Positions 1-8,308 of a DNA stretch of 64,000 nt are shown here, one piece after another (position 1 is the first letter of the stretch; each line of letters begins with the position of its first letter). The stretch spans positions 372,001 through 436,000 of the forward strand of contig NZ_CP181447.1 in assembly GCF_048001765.1 (NCBI RefSeq), in the 5' to 3' direction. This stretch comes from Bombiscardovia asteroides_K. Lineage in GTDB: Bacteria; Actinomycetota; Actinomycetes; Actinomycetales; Bifidobacteriaceae. Position numbers and translations under genes: made by a program. The notes below the pieces were generated by a model, which was not told the DNA's origin, searched no databases, and saw nothing but the letters and a program-made list of their open reading frames with translations.

Positions 1-4
1 ATAG

Positions 5-898
5 ATGGCTTCCAAAGGCAAACCCTCCCCCCGGTCTGCGGTGTCTGCCCTGTCTGACCAGCAGGTAGCCCTGCTGGCCCAACGGCACAGGCTGGTGGAT
101 CCGACTCGCTACTATCCCACTGGACACCGCACACCGGCCCTGGACGAGATAGACGGTCAGCACCCTGTGGGGACCACCCGTCTATTGCGTGGGGTCTCCC
201 AGGTGGTGCGCGACTCCTGCCGGGTCTATGCCTGGGGGTTGGAGCGAGTGCCACAGGCCGGGCCCTTTATCACCGCAGCCACCCATGTGACCCAGTTTGA
301 CGTTTTCATTCCTATGATGGCCCTCTTCCACCTGGGTCGTCGTCCCCGCTATATGGCCAAGGCCGAGATGGCCCATTGGCCCCTTATCGGCAGCTGGTTC
401 CGCATGGTGGGCATGCAGCCGGTCGAACGCAAGTCCGGCAAGGCCAGGTCGATTGAGGAAGAGTCGATCAGTATCATCACCTCGGGCAGGCCGCTGACCA
501 TCTGGCCCGAGGGGACCGTGACCCGCGATCCGCTGAAGTGGCCCATGTCGCTCAAGCCCGGGGTCGGCTTCATCGCCTTGGAAGCCTCACGGCAGCTGGG
601 TCACATGGTTCCTCTGTATCCCAGCATCACCTGGGGAGCGGCTTCAATCAATCATAAGTGGCCTTGGCCTCGCAAGAACGTGGTTATGTGCTATGACCGG
701 CTCCTTGACTATTCCGACCTTCTGGAAGACATGTCTCAGTGGGGCGCGGAACCTCCCAAGCAGTCCGTGCATGCCCTCTGTGTCCGCCTGCGCAACCGGA
801 TGGAAGAGGTCATGGCAGAGATTCGTGGCGAGGAGCCTCCGGCGGCCGGTTATTTTGATTATGTGACCATGACTCGTAAACCCAGAAGCGAGCAATAG
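5..898 (+). CDS. 1-acyl-sn-glycerol-3-phosphate acyltransferase (PlsC-type)
   Basis: Predicted membrane-associated acyltransferase that acylates lysophosphatidate to phosphatidate in phospholipid synthesis. The 297-residue protein shows the family's HX4D catalytic box (HVTQFD, residues 94-99) and the acceptor-binding EGT box (WPEGT, about 167-171). An N-terminal stretch of about 60 residues precedes the domain. The ATG at base 5 is the first in frame visible; a start upstream of the window cannot be excluded. It lies about 115 bases upstream of gpsA on the same strand, so enzymes making glycerol 3-phosphate and acylating its derivative sit side by side, a common actinobacterial arrangement. 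The domain call is firm; the exact acyl acceptor is inferred from the family. Confidence 0.88.
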   Translation: MASKGKPSPRSAVSALSDQQVALLAQRHRLVDPTRYYPTGHRTPALDEIDGQHPVGTTRLLRGVSQVVRDSCRVYAWGLERVPQAGPFITAATHVTQFDVFIPMMALFHLGRRPRYMAKAEMAHWPLIGSWFRMVGMQPVERKSGKARSIEEESISIITSGRPLTIWPEGTVTRDPLKWPMSLKPGVGFIALEASRQLGHMVPLYPSITWGAASINHKWPWPRKNVVMCYDRLLDYSDLLEDMSQWGAEPPKQSVHALCVRLRNRMEEVMAEIRGEEPPAAGYFDYVTMTRKPRSEQ

Positions 899-1014
899 GG
901 CTGGAACCCGCCCCTAATTCCCCATGCCTGGCGGTGGTGTCATAGGATGGTGGGGACAAGAATGAGGCTGCTGGTCGGCGTTCCCGTGCGCACGGCATTA
1001 TGCAAAGGAGAATG

Positions 1015-2016
1015 ATGACGAAGATCGCGGTATTGGGAGCAGGCGCATGGGGAACCGCTTTTGCCCAGGTACTGGCTGACGCAGGCAATCAGGTGGTCAT
1101 GTGGGACATCGACCCGAATGTCGTGGGTGAAATCAACGGTAAGCATTCGAATGCTCGCCGCCTGCCGACCGTGAAGAGGCTGCCCGACGCTATCATCGCC
1201 GAGGGTGACCGGGGCGAGGCTGTCTCGGGGGCAGAAATCGTGGTCGTGGCCATAGCCGCTCAGCACGCCTGTGAGGCCTTGAAGGAATTCAAGGGTCTGC
1301 TGGGTCATGACGCCATTGCAGTTTCTCTGATGAAGGGGATTGAACGGGGTACCGACAGGCGGATGGACCAGGTGGTCTGCCAGACGCTGGATTTGGATCG
1401 GGCCAGGTTTGCAGCCGTCTCCGGCCCCAACCTGAGCAAGGAGGTGGCCGCCCGCGAGCCGAGCGCCACTGTGGTGGCCAGCGCAGATGCCGATACCGCC
1501 ATGAGAGTGGCCCGTGCCTGCACGACCGACTATTTCAAGGCTTTCGTCTCGGACGATGTGATCGGCCTGGAAATGTGCGGATCGCTGAAGAACGTCACTG
1601 CACTGGCTGTGGGGATGTCACGGGGGGCTGGATTCGGGGAGAACACGGCCGCCATGATCCAGGCCAGGGGACTGGCTGAGCTCACTGCCCTGGGGGAGGC
1701 TTGCGGTGCCAAGTCCAAAACTTTCGCCGGTCTTGCCGGGGTTGGCGACCTGGTCGCCACATGTGGGTCGTCCCTGAGCAGAAACTATACTTTTGGATTC
1801 AATCTGGGCCAGGGCAAAAGCATCGAGGAAGCCACTCGTGTCAGCAAGGGTGTCGCCGAGGGCGTGCCTACCACTGATGCTGTCGTCGCTCTGGGCAAAC
1901 GTTACCAGGTGGCGACCCCGCTGGCTACGGCCATGAGCCATGTGCTGGATCAGGGACTGAGCTGCCGGGGCATGATCGATGAGCTGTTCGGCGGACGGAT
2001 CACTACAGAGTTTTGA
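1015..2016 (+). CDS. gpsA: NAD(P)H-dependent glycerol-3-phosphate dehydrogenase
   Basis: Cytosolic enzyme reducing dihydroxyacetone phosphate to sn-glycerol 3-phosphate, the backbone for phospholipids. The protein opens with a Rossmann nucleotide-binding loop (GAGAWGTAFA). It also has the GPNLSKEVA segment and the catalytic-lysine helix GSLKNVTALA, then the C-terminal helical domain with GLAGVGDLVATC. Three ATGs are close together at 1000, 1012 and 1015. AAGGAG at 1005-1010 lies downstream of the first and too near the second, so I chose 1015 (333 residues, starting MTKIAVLG). The length is normal for GpsA. It is downstream of the PlsC-type gene and upstream of ddl. Confidence 0.96.
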   Translation: MTKIAVLGAGAWGTAFAQVLADAGNQVVMWDIDPNVVGEINGKHSNARRLPTVKRLPDAIIAEGDRGEAVSGAEIVVVAIAAQHACEALKEFKGLLGHDAIAVSLMKGIERGTDRRMDQVVCQTLDLDRARFAAVSGPNLSKEVAAREPSATVVASADADTAMRVARACTTDYFKAFVSDDVIGLEMCGSLKNVTALAVGMSRGAGFGENTAAMIQARGLAELTALGEACGAKSKTFAGLAGVGDLVATCGSSLSRNYTFGFNLGQGKSIEEATRVSKGVAEGVPTTDAVVALGKRYQVATPLATAMSHVLDQGLSCRGMIDELFGGRITTEF

Positions 2017-2278
2017 AGGCTAGAGGGGCGCGAAGACTGTGAAGCCGGCACCATCAACCTTCTGCTCGGCGATAAACGGTTTCCCGAATCAGACAGCACG
2101 TCTGGCTTATCTGGTCCTTGTGTCAGCTTCATCATGCCTGTTCGTGCCAAGCTTGTGGATGAGCGACCCTGACCAGGCCCTGTTGCTCGCCAAGGGGATA
2201 TTCTGCTGTCTTGAATGATGTATCTGTCCAGGCAGGTATGAGGTTGGAATTCATGTCCAGGATGAGGAAAGCCGAGGA

Positions 2279-3430
2279 ATGATGGTCAGGAAACGTGTTG
2301 TGGTGCTCTATGGCGGACGTGCCGACGAACATTCCATATCCTGCGTGTCGGCGGCCGGCGTGCTCAATGCCATCGATACCGACCGATACGAGCCCATCCC
2401 CATTGGCATCACCAAGGACGGCCGATGGACCATCGGCGGCCAGGATCCCAGGCAGTGGGGTCTTGGCGATGCCAGTCTGCCAACCGTGCAGATAACCGAA
2501 GGCAGCCGTCCGGTCATCCTCGACATGGCTCGTGGCAGGGAAGGGTTTCTGATTGGCGACCATGCCGACCTGGTCTCTGGATCCGAGCCTTCCAGGTCCG
2601 TCGGGTCCTTGGAGCCTTTGGGGCATGTGGACGCGGTTTTCCCGGTGCTTCACGGCCCTTACGGTGAGGACGGTACCCTGCAGGGCCTGCTTGAAATGAT
2701 GGGTCTGCCCTATGTAGGATGCGGGGTCTTCGCCTCTGCCGCATGCATGGACAAGCACTACACCAAGATTCTGCTCAGTCAGGCCGGTATACCTGTGGCT
2801 CCCGGCATCACTATTGACTCCCGTGAACAGCGATCCGGAGCAGACCTGCTGGCCGCTGTGGAGAAGGCGGAGCTGCATTACCCGCTCTTCGTCAAGCCCT
2901 CCCGCGCAGGATCCAGCTTTGGTGTGGTCAAGGTGGAAGAGCCTCAAGCCGAAGCCCTGGCTGCTGCGGTCGTCGAGGCTGCAAAGCATGACTGGCGGGT
3001 CCTGATAGAGGAGGGCATTGAAGGGCGGGAGATTGAGTGCGCCGTGCTCGCCTCAAGCAAGGACAGAAAGCCCCGTACTGCCTGGCCTGGCGAGGTGGTG
3101 CTGGACAAGGTTGATCGGGACGAGGCCTTCTACGATTTCGACAGCAAATACGTGGACTCCTCCGCCTCCCACGTGGAGGTTCCCGCGGACCTGCCAGAGG
3201 AGACTCTTCAGAAGGTTCGCGACCTGGCTGCCAAGGCCTTCAGAACCGTGGACGGTGCCGGTCTGAGCCGTGTCGATTGCTTTGTGACGCCCGAGGGCAA
3301 AGTCATTGTCAACGAGATCAACACCATGCCTGGCTTTACGCCCATCTCCATGTATGCCAAGGCCTGGGAAGTCACAGGGATCACATACACCGATCTGATC
3401 ACCGATCTGATTGAGGGTGTATCGGCCTGA
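2279..3430 (+). CDS. ddl: D-alanine--D-alanine ligase
   Basis: ATP-grasp ligase that joins two D-alanines for the peptidoglycan pentapeptide, in the cytosol. Visible motifs are GGRADEHSIS at the N terminus, the HGPYGEDG substrate loop, the KPSRAGSSFGV ATP-grasp segment and the C-terminal NEINTMPGF metal and phosphate-binding motif. The length, 383 residues, is typical of the longer actinobacterial form. The start is ATG-ATG (2279 or 2282) behind a GAGGAAAG stretch, so the first residue is uncertain by one codon. A 262-base spacer separates it from gpsA; no gene is seen there. The next gene is convergent. Confidence 0.96.
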   Translation: MMVRKRVVVLYGGRADEHSISCVSAAGVLNAIDTDRYEPIPIGITKDGRWTIGGQDPRQWGLGDASLPTVQITEGSRPVILDMARGREGFLIGDHADLVSGSEPSRSVGSLEPLGHVDAVFPVLHGPYGEDGTLQGLLEMMGLPYVGCGVFASAACMDKHYTKILLSQAGIPVAPGITIDSREQRSGADLLAAVEKAELHYPLFVKPSRAGSSFGVVKVEEPQAEALAAAVVEAAKHDWRVLIEEGIEGREIECAVLASSKDRKPRTAWPGEVVLDKVDRDEAFYDFDSKYVDSSASHVEVPADLPEETLQKVRDLAAKAFRTVDGAGLSRVDCFVTPEGKVIVNEINTMPGFTPISMYAKAWEVTGITYTDLITDLIEGVSA

Positions 3431-3494
3431 CGCGGGAGTCGCCTCCGGAGTTTGAGACTTCTCACGAGAGAGGAGGTCTGCTTTTGCATTTCTG

Positions 3495-4370
3495 TTAATG
3501 CTCAATATCTTTTGTCTGGAGCTCGGCCTCCTGAACCAGGTAGTCCTGGCCGGCCAGAGCACGAGTGGCGGCATCCTGCATATCGGCGGCGATGACACCC
3601 TGCTTGGCGAACATGACCACTTGGCCCTTGATGCCATAGGGGGTGAAGCCCTGGAGCTGGACAATGGGCGGGTTGGATGGCATGGCCATGCCCTTGGTTG
3701 CCTGAGCCACCGCCTGTGCAATGGAATGGGAGGACCTGGCTATATCGGCATCCCCTCGCAGAGTGAAGGGAACCGTGGTGGCGGCCTCGCCCGCCTCGGT
3801 GATTTTCTCGAGCGCCGTGGTATTGAGGATGGAGTTGGGGATCAGCAGCTGGTTGCCGGTCCTGTCGATGACAATGGTATGGCGCCAGGTCACATCGCGG
3901 ACGGTTCCTGTGGTGCCCTGGATGGTGATGATGTCACCGGGCTGGACCACCTTGCTGACCATCAGTCCGAAGCCGCCGACGATATTGGCGATTGTGTCCT
4001 TCAATCCGAATGAGAGCGCCAGGCCGCTGACGCCCAGTGCAGCGACCACAGTGGATGGGTTGATTCCGAAGACGGGTTGCAGGACTGTGGCAGCAGCGAA
4101 GATCCAGATCAGGGCGCGAACGATGTTGACGAAGATGGAGGCACTGGGCAGGTTTGTCCGTTCCAAGGCACGTCGCATGGCCGCCGCTACAATCTTGGAG
4201 ATCAAGGCAGCGCAGACAGCCACGACGATAAGAAGAATGATTTTTCCGAAATTCTGACGGAACCAGAGGATGACGGCATCGCTGAAGCTGGAGATGGCCT
4301 GTTCGGACCTTCCCATGGGATCCTTATTCGTAGCGATGCTTGTGCTGGCAAAATCGACGGTCAGATTCAT
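3495..4370 (-). CDS. MscS-family mechanosensitive ion channel
   Basis: Small-conductance mechanosensitive channel that releases solutes on osmotic downshock, in the cytoplasmic membrane. The 291-residue protein has three predicted hydrophobic helices. The pore-lining third helix, rich in Gly and Ala (GVSGLALSFGLKDTIANIVG), is followed by the beta domain (PGDIITIQGTTGTV, LIPNSILN) and a cytoplasmic C-terminal domain. I chose the ATG at 4370 because it overlaps the stop of the upstream GNAT gene by four bases (ATGA) with GGAGG ten bases upstream; a longer in-frame reading starts inside the GNAT gene. The overlap implies translational coupling. Confidence 0.93.
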   Translation of the reverse strand: MNLTVDFASTSIATNKDPMGRSEQAISSFSDAVILWFRQNFGKIILLIVVAVCAALISKIVAAAMRRALERTNLPSASIFVNIVRALIWIFAAATVLQPVFGINPSTVVAALGVSGLALSFGLKDTIANIVGGFGLMVSKVVQPGDIITIQGTTGTVRDVTWRHTIVIDRTGNQLLIPNSILNTTALEKITEAGEAATTVPFTLRGDADIARSSHSIAQAVAQATKGMAMPSNPPIVQLQGFTPYGIKGQVVMFAKQGVIAADMQDAATRALAGQDYLVQEAELQTKDIEH

Positions 4371-4819
4371 GAGGCCTTGTCCTCCGGCTCGTTTCCATCG
4401 CTGTCCGTTAGCGGCTTGTCCATCCACATGTGCGGGCATCCCTCGTCCTGGTCGTGAATGCCCATGTCCCTATATCCTAAAGATCTATAGAAGCCTGCCA
4501 CCCGTTCCTGGGCGTGGAGTGTGAGCCGGTCAGCCCCCTGGTTCCGAGCGGTTTCCTCAGCCTTGCCTACCAAATTGGCGCCCAGATGCTGACCGCGGTA
4601 GGGCTTCAGAACCGCCAACCGGCCAAGGGTCCATGTCTTGTCACGGTCGGGAAATATTCGGCACACACCGGCGGGTTCATCCCCGTCATAGGCCACGATA
4701 TGGAGGCTGGCATCGTCGGTTTGGTCGAATTCGTTGTGGAAGCCCTGCTCCTCTACGAATACGGCCGTACGAATGGCCCTGGCATCATCGGGGATGGTCT
4801 CGCTCACCTCATACCGCAT
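4367..4819 (-). CDS. GNAT family N-acetyltransferase (ElaA/YjcF-like)
   Basis: Predicted acetyl-CoA-dependent N-acetyltransferase; substrate unknown. The 150-residue protein shows an ElaA/YjcF-like N terminus (AVFVEEQGF), the acetyl-CoA binding motif A (GRLAVLKPYRGQHLGANL) and the C-terminal strand and helix with FYRSLGY. It is the first gene of a two-gene unit with the mscS-like gene, overlapping it by ATGA. Upstream lies a 195-base divergent region shared with the sugar O-acetyltransferase gene. Fold assignment is confident; physiological role is not. Confidence 0.88.
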   Translation of the reverse strand: MRYEVSETIPDDARAIRTAVFVEEQGFHNEFDQTDDASLHIVAYDGDEPAGVCRIFPDRDKTWTLGRLAVLKPYRGQHLGANLVGKAEETARNQGADRLTLHAQERVAGFYRSLGYRDMGIHDQDEGCPHMWMDKPLTDSDGNEPEDKAS

Positions 4820-5014
4820 GTTTCCTCCTCGCCATGGTCCTCAGCTGCCTCCAATTTACCAAGCTTGACCCTGGGCGTGAACGTATGTCCGCAACAGAAT
4901 GACGACTGGTGTGTGCGGCTGTCCGCTGTCTGACCCAGACGATTACATGGGTGGGGAATCTGCAAGCAGTGCAGACTTGCTGCAGTGACATTGAAGTGAC
5001 GCGGGAATGATTGG

Positions 5015-5692
5015 ATGGCCATGGATAAGGACTTAAAATTGACCGGTGCAGCTGCCGGAGCCGGTAAAGGGGCTTGGCGCTCGCAGAGGGAGCGGATGCT
5101 TGCTGGCGAGCTCTATGATGCCTCGGATCCCGAACTGGGCCAGCTGAGGGTCAAGGCCCACGAACTTTGCCGTCTTTTCAACGCATCTTCCGAGCAGGAG
5201 CGGGACCTGCGTAGCCGGCTCCTGGACGAGCTGGTGCCCGAGCATGGTCAGGATGTGGACTTCATGGGGCCTATCTATTTCGACTATGGATGCTTCACCA
5301 AGCTTGGTGCGCGTATCTTCGCCAATTTCAACTTCACTGTTCTGGATACCTGTCCGGTGCAGATCGGCGACGATGTGATGATCGGCCCCAACGTCACCCT
5401 GGCCACCCCCCTGCATCCCCTGCGGTGGCAGGAGCGGAATCTAAGGCGCCATGAGGATGGTTCCCTCTACGACTACGAGTTGGGCGCTCCGATCACCATC
5501 GGCTCCAATTGCTGGCTGGCCTCAAACGTGACTGTGGCTGGGGGTGTGACCATCGGCGACGGGGCGGTCATCGGGGCCGGATCCGTGGTCACACACGACA
5601 TCGCGCCTGACTCCCTGGCCGTCGGTGCGCCCTGCCGGGTAATTCGTACCATCACCGAGGCTGATCGGATGGAACTGCCAGGGGAGGGCTGA
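5015..5692 (+). CDS. Sugar O-acetyltransferase (maltose/galactoside acetyltransferase type)
   Basis: Left-handed beta-helix acetyltransferase that would transfer acetyl from acetyl-CoA to a sugar hydroxyl. The N-terminal Maa-type cap (MLAGELYDASDPEL) precedes the hexapeptide-repeat region. The catalytic histidine lies in TPLHPL and the repeats run through IGSNCWLASNVTVAGGV and IGDGAVIGAGSVV. The 225-residue length is slightly above the E. coli Maa and LacA range. ATGs at 5015 and 5021 are both possible. The 3' end runs 41 bases into the 3' end of the convergent ABC ATPase gene. The true acceptor sugar cannot be told from sequence; detoxification or recycling of surplus sugars is the usual proposal for the family. 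Confidence 0.9.
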   Translation: MAMDKDLKLTGAAAGAGKGAWRSQRERMLAGELYDASDPELGQLRVKAHELCRLFNASSEQERDLRSRLLDELVPEHGQDVDFMGPIYFDYGCFTKLGARIFANFNFTVLDTCPVQIGDDVMIGPNVTLATPLHPLRWQERNLRRHEDGSLYDYELGAPITIGSNCWLASNVTVAGGVTIGDGAVIGAGSVVTHDIAPDSLAVGAPCRVIRTITEADRMELPGEG

Positions 5693-6464
5693 AGGCTTCC
5701 TGGTCTGGCACAGCATCCATGCTGGCCAGCTGCTGGGCTATGGTCTGCGGGTCCCCGCCCGGACAAGCTGCCTGAATGCGCCCGTCCTGGAGGAAGATGA
5801 CGCGGTGGGCCCGGGCGGCGACATTGGGGTCGTGGGTCACCATGAGGATGGTCTGCCCGCTTCGGACGGCCAGGTCGAAGAGGTCCATGACCTCCCGAGA
5901 GCTATGGGTATCCAAGGCGCCTGTGGGCTCGTCGGCCATGATGATTTCCGGGCTGGCGGCCAGGGACCTGGCGATGGCCACGCGCTGTTGCTGTCCGCCA
6001 CTCATGTCTGCCGGATAGGTGTTGGCATATCCTTCCAAGCCGACGTTCGATAGGGCAGACAGGGCCGCTTGGGCGGAGATTTTCCTGCCGCCGAAGAGGC
6101 TGGACAGCATGGTGTTCTGCAGGCAGGTGAAGGCGTTGACCAGGTTGTAGTCCTGGAAGACGAAGCCGATATGGTCGCGGCGGAGTCGGGTCAGCTCCCT
6201 TTCTTTCATTCGCGTCAGGTCCTCACCGGCGATGGTTACACTGCCCTGCCTGACTTGGAGCAGTCCAGCGGCGCAATAGAGAAGGGTCGATTTGCCGGCG
6301 CCTGAAGGACCCATGATGGCCGTCCAGGTCCCAGCCTGACATTCCAGATTGATTTCGTCCAACACCCTGGTGCTCTGCTTCTGCCGCGTTCCATAGTCAT
6401 AGCAGATCTTATTCAGAATGAGTGGGGTCTGTGCGTATGGATCCTTAGCCTTCCGATGCTGCAT
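5652..6464 (-). CDS. ABC transporter ATP-binding protein (MacB/LolD family), no permease nearby
   Basis: ATPase subunit of a MacB/LolD/SalX-type exporter or peptide-resistance transporter. Walker A is GPSGAGKST (residues 52-60), with the Q-loop in FVFQDYNL, signature MSGGQQQR, Walker B MADEPTGALD and H-loop MVTHD. The 270-residue protein has a C-terminal tail of about 35 residues beyond the usual domain. ATG at 6464 follows GGAAGG. Members of this family normally sit next to a FtsX-fold permease, but both neighbours are unrelated (O-acetyltransferase and XRE regulator), so the partner must be elsewhere or lost. It shares a 395-base divergent region with the XRE gene, which could regulate it. 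Confidence 0.92.
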   Translation of the reverse strand: MQHRKAKDPYAQTPLILNKICYDYGTRQKQSTRVLDEINLECQAGTWTAIMGPSGAGKSTLLYCAAGLLQVRQGSVTIAGEDLTRMKERELTRLRRDHIGFVFQDYNLVNAFTCLQNTMLSSLFGGRKISAQAALSALSNVGLEGYANTYPADMSGGQQQRVAIARSLAASPEIIMADEPTGALDTHSSREVMDLFDLAVRSGQTILMVTHDPNVAARAHRVIFLQDGRIQAACPGGDPQTIAQQLASMDAVPDQEAFSPPLAVPSDQPR

Positions 6465-6859
6465 CCTTGCCTTCCTTTCGGTCGTCGCCTGTCTGGTCTC
6501 TTCTTCTATAAGACCATGGCGAGAGCTCCCGTCAGGGTGTTTTCAGGGTCGAATCGGGGACAGTTCAGGGTGGAATCCACAGAATTCGCCTTTGCTTCTG
6601 AAAGATATGTATCGTAAACGTAGAGGGGTCGTATCTCTTGCCGGAAGGGGGATTGATGGGCGGGTCGTCATCAGGATGACAGGGATTCGGTGATCGCTTA
6701 TTTCCTTGGAATTGTAAGGATGCAACCGTTGGTTGACGGAAAATATCGGTGTCTTTGCCGGGTGCAACCCAAAGCTGGTGGCGGTCGGAGCCTCGCACGT
6801 TTCATCATGGTCTCGTTGCTGGTTGAATCGGCAATCTGCCGATCGGGAGAAAGAACATT
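6465..6859. other. Divergent intergenic region between the ABC ATPase and XRE genes
   Basis: 395 bases between divergently transcribed genes. I see no convincing coding sequence. It should hold both promoters. The only clear structure is the inverted repeat at 6827-6843 just before the XRE gene. The middle is A/T-richer than its surroundings. Confidence 0.6.
6827..6843. promoter_or_regulatory. Perfect inverted repeat upstream of the XRE gene, candidate operator
   Basis: Arms ATCGGCA (6827-6833) and TGCCGAT (6837-6843) are perfect with a 3-base spacer. They end 16 bases before the start codon. Placement suits autoregulation by the HTH protein; this is inference, and a short mRNA hairpin over the ribosome site is the alternative. 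Confidence 0.45.
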
Positions 6860-7888
6860 ATGAGTTTCAGAACCAACGTGCAGTATCTGCGTTCGCAGCG
6901 CAACATGACTCAGGAGCAGCTGGCCATGCTGGTGGGGGTATCCCGTCAGGCGGTGTCCAAGTGGGAGTCGGACAAGGCATATCCTGAGATGGACAAGCTC
7001 CTGGCCATCTGCGACCTTTTCGGCTGCACCCTTGATGATCTGGTACTGGGCGATGTCCGGCATCCAGGTTCCGGGCAGCGTGCGTCCAAGCCGGACCATC
7101 AGGAAACCACCCAGACGACTCCACCAACCAATGCGACTATGCCGCCTGTCCAATCTGCTATGGAAGACGTGACCGGCTATGCTTCCTTCAGCAATGTCTA
7201 CAGTCTGCGCATGGCTTTCGGCATCGCCCTCATCATGCTGGGACTGGCTTTCGGCGGTCTCTTCGCCGGAGCCAACCAGCCGACCGACACGCAGAATGGT
7301 CTGGCCTTTCTTGCTCTGATGATTGGCATTGTTCTGGGTCTGGCCTGTCTCATACCGGCGGTTTCCGCCAGGAAGGACTTTCGCCGCAGGCATCCCTATG
7401 TGGCGGATTTCTATACCGACGAGGAGCGCTCGCGAGTCTATCGGCAGACTACCTGGGAGCTGGTCTGCGGTCTGGCTGTCGTGCTCTTGGATGTGGGGAT
7501 CAACTCTGCCGGATACCTGATCTGGGGCTGGTCCGATCAGGTAAGGGGATTCGTCTTCTTCCTTCTTCTGGCTCTGGGGGTCTTTCTGCTGGTCCACGCT
7601 GGAACAAGCCATAGGATGATGAACCTCCGTGCCTACAACAGGCAGGTTGATTCCGTCGATAACGGTCGCTGGGATACCTATCGTTACGAGCACCGGATAA
7701 GCAATGCCATCAGCGGAACCATCATGGGCATTTGCACGCTGGTGGCCCTGACCATGCTTTTCTCCGGCAATTACGACAACCTCTTCGGTTGGCGGATCCC
7801 ATTCTGGGCCATCTGGATCATCGGCGGAGTGTTCTGCGGAGTGCTCCAATCACTGATTGGCATCTTCCGCAAGCCTCCGCGTGCCTGA
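6860..7888 (+). CDS. XRE-family regulator with C-terminal membrane domain
   Basis: Predicted membrane-tethered transcription regulator of 342 residues. Residues 1-65 form a Cro/C1-type helix-turn-helix (RSQRNMTQEQLAMLVGVSRQ, then KWESDKAYPEMDKLL). A Thr/Gln-rich linker (about 75-100) leads into several hydrophobic segments: MAFGIALIMLGLAFGGL, LALMIGIVLGLACLI, a pair around ELVCGLAVVLLDVGI and FVFFLLLALGVFLLV, and two near the C terminus. GGGAGAAAG lies about ten bases upstream of the ATG at 6860. Such HTH-membrane proteins are widespread in Bifidobacterium and Firmicutes but their signals are mostly unknown. Likely targets are itself and the divergent ABC ATPase (inference). Confidence 0.85.
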   Translation: MSFRTNVQYLRSQRNMTQEQLAMLVGVSRQAVSKWESDKAYPEMDKLLAICDLFGCTLDDLVLGDVRHPGSGQRASKPDHQETTQTTPPTNATMPPVQSAMEDVTGYASFSNVYSLRMAFGIALIMLGLAFGGLFAGANQPTDTQNGLAFLALMIGIVLGLACLIPAVSARKDFRRRHPYVADFYTDEERSRVYRQTTWELVCGLAVVLLDVGINSAGYLIWGWSDQVRGFVFFLLLALGVFLLVHAGTSHRMMNLRAYNRQVDSVDNGRWDTYRYEHRISNAISGTIMGICTLVALTMLFSGNYDNLFGWRIPFWAIWIIGGVFCGVLQSLIGIFRKPPRA

Positions 7889-7898
7889 GACCGTCAAT

Positions 7899-7927
7899 TT
7901 GCCTTACCTAACGGAATGTAGTAGTCT
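7899..7927 (+). promoter_or_regulatory. Candidate promoter of rpmB
   Basis: TTGCCT (7899-7904), a 17-base spacer and TAGTCT (7922-7927) lie about 85 bases upstream of the L28 start. Spacing is ideal and the position sensible; it was found by eye only. Confidence 0.5.
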
Positions 7928-8012
7928 AACAAAGTTGTGTGTTCATCCGTAGCCTTGTGCTGCGGCCTGGAGCACCTGGGACGACTTGGAAAACAACGTA
8001 AAGGAAGTCATC

Positions 8013-8207
8013 ATGGCAGCTCGTTGCGCGGTGTGCGGCAAGGGCCCGCAGACCGGTTACAGTGTTTCTCATTCGCATATCCGGAACAAGCGCATCTTCC
8101 GCCCCAACCTGCAGTCGGTGCACACCACCGTTGATGGTCAGAACGTGCGTCTGCGTGTCTGCGTCAAGTGCCTCAAGGCCGGCAAGGTGCAGCGCATCGC
8201 CGCCTGA
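8013..8207 (+). CDS. rpmB: 50S ribosomal protein L28
   Basis: Component of the large ribosomal subunit, 64 residues. The sequence MAARCAVCGKGPQTGYSVSH, then NKRIFRPNLQ and the C-terminal CVKCLKAGKV is a clear L28. Two CxxC pairs (CAVC, CVKC) mark the zinc-binding (C+) paralogue form. The ATG at 8013 has AAAGGAAG just upstream; an in-frame ATG at 7986 would add nine residues not typical of L28. It is monocistronic, with its own promoter candidate and a downstream terminator before recG. Confidence 0.97.
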   Translation: MAARCAVCGKGPQTGYSVSHSHIRNKRIFRPNLQSVHTTVDGQNVRLRVCVKCLKAGKVQRIAA

Positions 8208-8232
8208 GTGCGGTTCGTCGGTCGTATTTGGG

Positions 8233-8264
8233 ACCCCCGGGGGCAAAGCTCCGGGGGTTCTTGT
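8233..8264 (+). terminator. Intrinsic terminator after rpmB
   Basis: Stem ACCCCCGG (8233-8240) and CCGGGGGT (8251-8258) with a 10-base loop, followed by TTCTTGT. Confidence 0.7.
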
Positions 8265-8308
8265 CATCCCGAGGGATGATGGTCGGCGCTTGCGGGAGGT
8301 GATCGGAT

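Noticed and set aside
2132..2989. A 285-codon minus-strand frame opposite ddl
   Set aside because: The start of ddl and its N-terminal motif lie inside it; no family resemblance.
6698..7849. A 383-codon minus-strand frame opposite the XRE gene
   Set aside because: The plus-strand protein has a clear HTH and membrane helices; the opposite reading has none.
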